Source: Candidatus Falkowbacteria bacterium CG10_big_fil_rev_8_21_14_0_10_44_15 (lineage in GTDB: Bacteria > Patescibacteriota > Patescibacteriia > Patescibacteriales > XYC2-FULL-47-12). From it: a stretch of DNA of 8,126 bases. The notes beneath the pieces are model-generated. The model did not search any database. It was not told where the DNA came from and saw only the letters and a program-made list of their open reading frames with translations. This document shows, one piece after another, positions 5,842-8,126 of this stretch. Both the position numbers and the translations under genes were made by a program. The stretch spans positions 1 through 8,126 of the forward strand of contig PFAT01000050.1 of NCBI GenBank assembly GCA_002773575.1, written 5' to 3'. Every line of letters starts with the position of its first letter. The stretch's first letter is position 1.

Positions 5842-5885
5842 AAAAAAGCGGCAATTTTAAGCAATACCTTAACTGTCGCTTTTTT
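5842..5885 (+). terminator. Intrinsic terminator at the end of the ATP synthase cluster
   Basis: AAAAAAGCGGCA (5842-5853) pairs with TGTCGCTTTTTT (5874-5885) as a 12-base stem with a single G-T pair. An inner stem, TTAAG with CTTAA, closes a six-base loop. The T6 run on the right serves as the U-tract, and the A6 on the left could make it work in both directions. Confidence 0.85.
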
Positions 5886-5916
5886 GATAAATAATTTTAT
5901 CTATTTTAGGCGTGGC

Positions 5917-5945
5917 TTGATTTATTTAATTAAGTATGCTAATAT
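5917..5945 (+). promoter_or_regulatory. Promoter of the carbonic-anhydrase-like gene
   Basis: TTGATT (5917-5922) and TAATAT (5940-5945) are separated by 17 bases, and TG at 5937-5938 makes an extended -10. Transcription would begin near 5952, giving a leader of about 42 bases that carries the strong ribosome site. It lies just after the atpC terminator, so this gene is a separate unit. Confidence 0.65.
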
Positions 5946-5976
5946 AAAAAGCTTTAAATCGTTAAAACAAAATAAA

Positions 5977-5984
5977 GGGGGAGG
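5977..5984 (+). promoter_or_regulatory. Strong Shine-Dalgarno site for the carbonic-anhydrase-like gene
   Basis: GGGGGAGG contains a full GGAGG (5980-5984) nine bases before ATG 5994 and fixes that start. It contrasts with the ATP synthase genes in this window, which lack such sites. Confidence 0.8.
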
Positions 5985-5993
5985 AAAAAATTT

Positions 5994-6425
5994 ATGGCTC
6001 ATTGTTGTGACAACCTGATAATTCGTTGCATGGATTTTCGACTTGAGGACAAACTGCACGCTTGGCTTAAAGCCAACGGTTATGTCGGCAATTGCGACAT
6101 AATTTCAGTTGCCGGTGCGGCTAAGGATTTAGTTAAGCCGGGTCCTGACCGAGATTATCTGCTGCGCCATATCGGCATCGGGGTTAATCTGCATCAGGTC
6201 AAGCGCGTAATTTTTGCTCAGCATTCAACCTGCGGGGCGTACGCGCAGGAAAATGATTTCGCCAGCGTGGAGGAGGAAAAAGCCAAGCAGATGGAAGACA
6301 TGCAAGCGGCCGTCGCGGCCGTTAAAGGCCGTTTTCCGGAAGTGGAAACACAGGTTCTTTGGGTTGAGTTAAAAGACCATGAAGGCAGGGAACTGGAGAT
6401 TTCCGCCTTGCCGATAGCGGCGTAA
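5994..6425 (+). CDS. Small beta-carbonic-anhydrase-like protein
   Basis: The 143-residue protein carries the zinc-site pattern of beta-type carbonic anhydrases: C12-M-D14-F-R16 (the CxDxR motif, with the Asp-Arg dyad) and H77-S-T-C80-G (the HxxCG motif), 65 residues apart. In the family, two cysteines and a histidine bind zinc, and the Asp-Arg pair controls access of the fourth ligand. The expected role would be interconversion of carbon dioxide and bicarbonate in the cytoplasm; no signal peptide is seen. It is much shorter than the usual 190-230 residues, lacking the long N-terminal helices and most of the C-terminal part. Extra cysteines occur at 4, 5 and 34. The middle (SVAGAAKDL at 38-46) takes the place of the usual glycine- and asparagine-rich segment. 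Activity is not certain; another zinc-dependent role is possible. It is a single-gene unit with its own promoter and terminator. Confidence 0.72.
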   Translation: MAHCCDNLIIRCMDFRLEDKLHAWLKANGYVGNCDIISVAGAAKDLVKPGPDRDYLLRHIGIGVNLHQVKRVIFAQHSTCGAYAQENDFASVEEEKAKQMEDMQAAVAAVKGRFPEVETQVLWVELKDHEGRELEISALPIAA

Positions 6426-6432
6426 AAAGTTC

Positions 6433-6449
6433 ATTTGCAAGTTGCAAAT
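6433..6449 (+). repeat. 17-base inverted repeat after the carbonic-anhydrase-like gene
   Basis: ATTTGCAA (6433-6440) and TTGCAAAT (6442-6449) form a perfect inverted repeat around one central G, seven bases past the stop codon. The centre is too short for a normal RNA hairpin loop at full pairing. It could be a protein-binding site or a fragment of a dispersed repeat; its role is unknown. Confidence 0.55.
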
Positions 6450-6454
6450 TCCCC

Positions 6455-6488
6455 ATACCAGAACGGTTTTCGTTTCGGGTATTTTTTT
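6455..6488 (+). terminator. Intrinsic terminator after the carbonic-anhydrase-like gene
   Basis: ATACC (6455-6459) pairs with GGTAT (6478-6482), with further inner pairing of GAACG with CGTTTC around a GTTTT loop, followed by T7 (6482-6488). A second run, GGGGCC then T8 (6495-6508), lies just downstream and could pair its GGGG with the CCCC at 6451-6454 as a backup. Confidence 0.7.
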
Positions 6489-6533
6489 AAGTTAGGGGCC
6501 TTTTTTTTATATTTAAATCTTGTATACTGCAAG

Positions 6534-6539
6534 TATAAT
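6534..6539 (+). promoter_or_regulatory. TATAAT box upstream of the helicase gene
   Basis: A perfect TATAAT lies 22 bases before ATG 6562, so the leader would be about 15 bases. No good -35 hexamer is seen at 17 bases. An AAGG at 6549-6552, nine bases before the ATG, may serve as a weak Shine-Dalgarno site. Confidence 0.5.
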
Positions 6540-6561
6540 ATTTAGCGTAAGGTATGAAGAT

Positions 6562-8126
6562 ATGTATAATCTCAATGAACAACAAAAACAAGCCGTAGAA
6601 CGCACCGGCAGCCCGCTGCTCATCATTGCCGGCGCGGGCACCGGAAAAACGACCGTGATTACGCAAAAAATCGGCTGGCTGGTGGAGCAAGGATTAGCCA
6701 AAGCGGATGAAATTTTAGCGCTGACCTTTACCGAAAAAGCCGCCGGCGAAATGGCCGAGCGGGCAGACATGCTTTTGCCGTACGGTTACTTTGATTTATG
6801 GATAATGACCTTTCATTCCTTCGCCGAAAAAATTTTGCAGCAGCACGGGCTGGACATCGGCTTGCCGACGAATTTTAAAATTTTAAACGAATTTCAGCAG
6901 TGGGCGTTAGTGAAAAAGAATTTAGACAAGTTTGATCTGGATTATTACCGCCCCTTGGGGAATCCGACAAAATTCATCAGCGCCCTGCTGCAACATTTTT
7001 CGCGCGCCAAAGACGAAGACATCCATCCGGCGCAATACTTGGAATACGCGGCAGACTTGAAGCAAAATCTAGACACGATGTTAAGCGGTGGAGGGAAACG
7101 TAAAAATATCAAAGCTCAAATGTCAAATGTCAAATCAATATCCAATATCCAATATCCAATATCCAATTTTATAGATGCAGATGGGGAGTTTGATAAAGTT
7201 ATCGCGGAGCAAGAAGTATTGCGTATTAACGAAGTAGCTAATGCGTATCACGTTTATCAGCAAGTATTGTTAGACAACAGCGCTTTGGATTTCGGCGATT
7301 TAATAAATTATACTTTGCGGCTATTCCGCGAGCGGCCGCTCATTTTGGCAAAGTTTCAAAAGCAGTTTAAATATGTTTTAGTAGACGAGTTTCAAGACAC
7401 TAATTGGGCGCAGTACGAGCTAATAAAATTGTTAACAGGATGTCAGGATGTTTCTGCAAAGAATGGCGCGAATTTAACCGTTGTCGGCGACGACGACCAA
7501 TCAATTTTTAGATTTAGAGGGGCGTCAATGAGTAATATTTTGCAGTTTAAGCGGGATTATCCGCAGGCGCAGGAAATCGTGCTGACGCAAAATTATCGCA
7601 GCACGCAAAATATTTTGAATACGGCTTATGAATTCATAAAGTTGAATAATCCTAATCGTCTCGAGTATCAGCTCAACCAGGACGGTGAAGAGCGGGATGC
7701 TAATAAAAAAGTTGACAAACGGCTGCAAGCGCAGGCCAAGGATGCCGGCGTAATTGAAGTTATTCAAGGGAAAAATTTACCGGACGAAGTAAATAAAGTT
7801 ATTGCCAAAATTGCCGAATTAAAAATTAAAGATAAAGAGGCGAGTTGGAATGACTTTGCGATTTTGGTGCGGGCGAACGCGAGCGCGAAAGAATTTACAT
7901 CCGCTTTGGAAATCGCGGGATTGCCGCATGTCTTTTTAGCCTCGCGCGGTTTGTACAGCCGGCCGGTAATTATGGACCTTATCGCCTATCTTAATTTGCT
8001 GGACAATTACCATGAAAGCACGGCCATGTATCGCGTGTTAAATATCCCGGTGTTTAAATTCAGCCACGAAGAAATCATCAGTTTTTTAAATTTGGCTAGA
8101 AAAAAGGCCTGGTCGCTGTACGAAAC
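6562..8126 (+). CDS. UvrD/PcrA-type superfamily 1 DNA helicase (3' truncated by window edge)
   Basis: The frame is open from ATG 6562 to the end of the window (521 residues seen; the family is usually 650-750 or more). Superfamily 1A motifs appear in order: Q-motif LNEQQKQAV (4-12), Walker A AGAGTGKT (23-30), motif Ia LALTFTEKAAGEMAER (52-67), motif Ib MTFHSF (82-87), the LDFGDL segment (242-247), Walker B VDEFQDT (274-280), motif III GDDDQSIFRFRGA (309-321) and motif IV NYRS (344-347). The product should be an ATP-driven 3'-to-5' DNA helicase for repair or replication-restart work. It most resembles the UvrD-like proteins of Patescibacteria (from memory; not searched). Motifs V and VI lie beyond the window. 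Residues about 177-205 are odd: low-complexity sequence (KNIKAQMSNVKSISNIQ and onward) encoded by 7-base tandem repeats, inserted between helical parts of subdomain 1B. UvrD, PcrA and Rep cannot be told apart here. Confidence 0.93.
   Translation, partial: MYNLNEQQKQAVERTGSPLLIIAGAGTGKTTVITQKIGWLVEQGLAKADEILALTFTEKAAGEMAERADMLLPYGYFDLWIMTFHSFAEKILQQHGLDIGLPTNFKILNEFQQWALVKKNLDKFDLDYYRPLGNPTKFISALLQHFSRAKDEDIHPAQYLEYAADLKQNLDTMLSGGGKRKNIKAQMSNVKSISNIQYPISNFIDADGEFDKVIAEQEVLRINEVANAYHVYQQVLLDNSALDFGDLINYTLRLFRERPLILAKFQKQFKYVLVDEFQDTNWAQYELIKLLTGCQDVSAKNGANLTVVGDDDQSIFRFRGASMSNILQFKRDYPQAQEIVLTQNYRSTQNILNTAYEFIKLNNPNRLEYQLNQDGEERDANKKVDKRLQAQAKDAGVIEVIQGKNLPDEVNKVIAKIAELKIKDKEASWNDFAILVRANASAKEFTSALEIAGLPHVFLASRGLYSRPVIMDLIAYLNLLDNYHESTAMYRVLNIPVFKFSHEEIISFLNLARKKAWSLYE
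7116..7167 (+). repeat. Seven-unit 7-base tandem repeat inside the helicase gene
   Basis: Three units of the TCAAATG type (7116-7122, 7123-7129, then TCAAATC at 7130-7136) run directly and in the same 7-base phase into four exact copies of AATATCC (7137-7164) plus a partial AAT. The reading frame stays open through the array and adds serine-, asparagine- and isoleucine-rich residues to the helicase. Its base make-up and lack of coding character differ from the flanking gene. Confidence 0.85.

Noticed and set aside
6487..6770. Minus-strand frames covering the helicase promoter and N-terminus
   Set aside because: They overlap the Walker A region of the helicase and a T-rich terminator, and nothing in them resembles a protein family.
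7116..7167. CRISPR-like array
   Set aside because: Units are 7 bases long with no spacers and lie within an open reading frame; this is a simple tandem repeat.

Overview
The window is about 8.1 kb of bacterial DNA of moderate GC content using standard stop codons (TAA and TAG, with no in-frame TGA seen). It holds most of an F-type ATP synthase gene cluster, followed by a small beta-carbonic-anhydrase-like gene and the first two thirds of a UvrD/PcrA-type helicase gene. The organism is most likely a member of the Candidate Phyla Radiation (Patescibacteria), probably near Parcubacteria. This is inferred from the style of the helicase, the shortened delta subunit, the lack of clear Shine-Dalgarno sites before several core genes, and the short repeats sprinkled at gene edges and inside genes. 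It is not proven by a marker gene.

Layout: atpF (b subunit, 5' part outside the window), atpH (delta), atpA (alpha), then a 442-base break, atpG (gamma), atpD (beta), a 205-base gap with a dispersed repeat, and atpC (epsilon), which ends at a strong intrinsic terminator. The order F-H-A-G-D-C is the usual bacterial order. The cluster is not one uninterrupted operon: the break between atpA and atpG carries a small membrane-protein gene on the opposite strand with its own ribosome binding site and a plausible promoter. Good -10 boxes lie directly before atpA and atpC, and a weaker one before atpG. Those before atpG and atpC are so close to the ATG that the transcripts would be nearly leaderless.

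Downstream, the carbonic-anhydrase-like gene has a full promoter, a strong Shine-Dalgarno site and its own terminator. The helicase gene then begins from another TATAAT box and runs off the right end.

The ATP synthase genes together encode F1 (alpha, beta, gamma, delta, epsilon) plus the b stalk. The catalytic residues of beta and the nucleotide-binding residues of alpha are intact, so the complex looks functional. The most unusual signal is repetitive DNA. Tandem 7-base repeats occur at three gene boundaries and, kept in frame, inside the helicase gene. A GC-rich palindromic element sits in frame inside atpG, lengthening the gamma subunit. These resemble in-frame insertions of small palindromic or tandem repeats into housekeeping genes, as known for the Rickettsia palindromic elements, though the elements here appear to be different.
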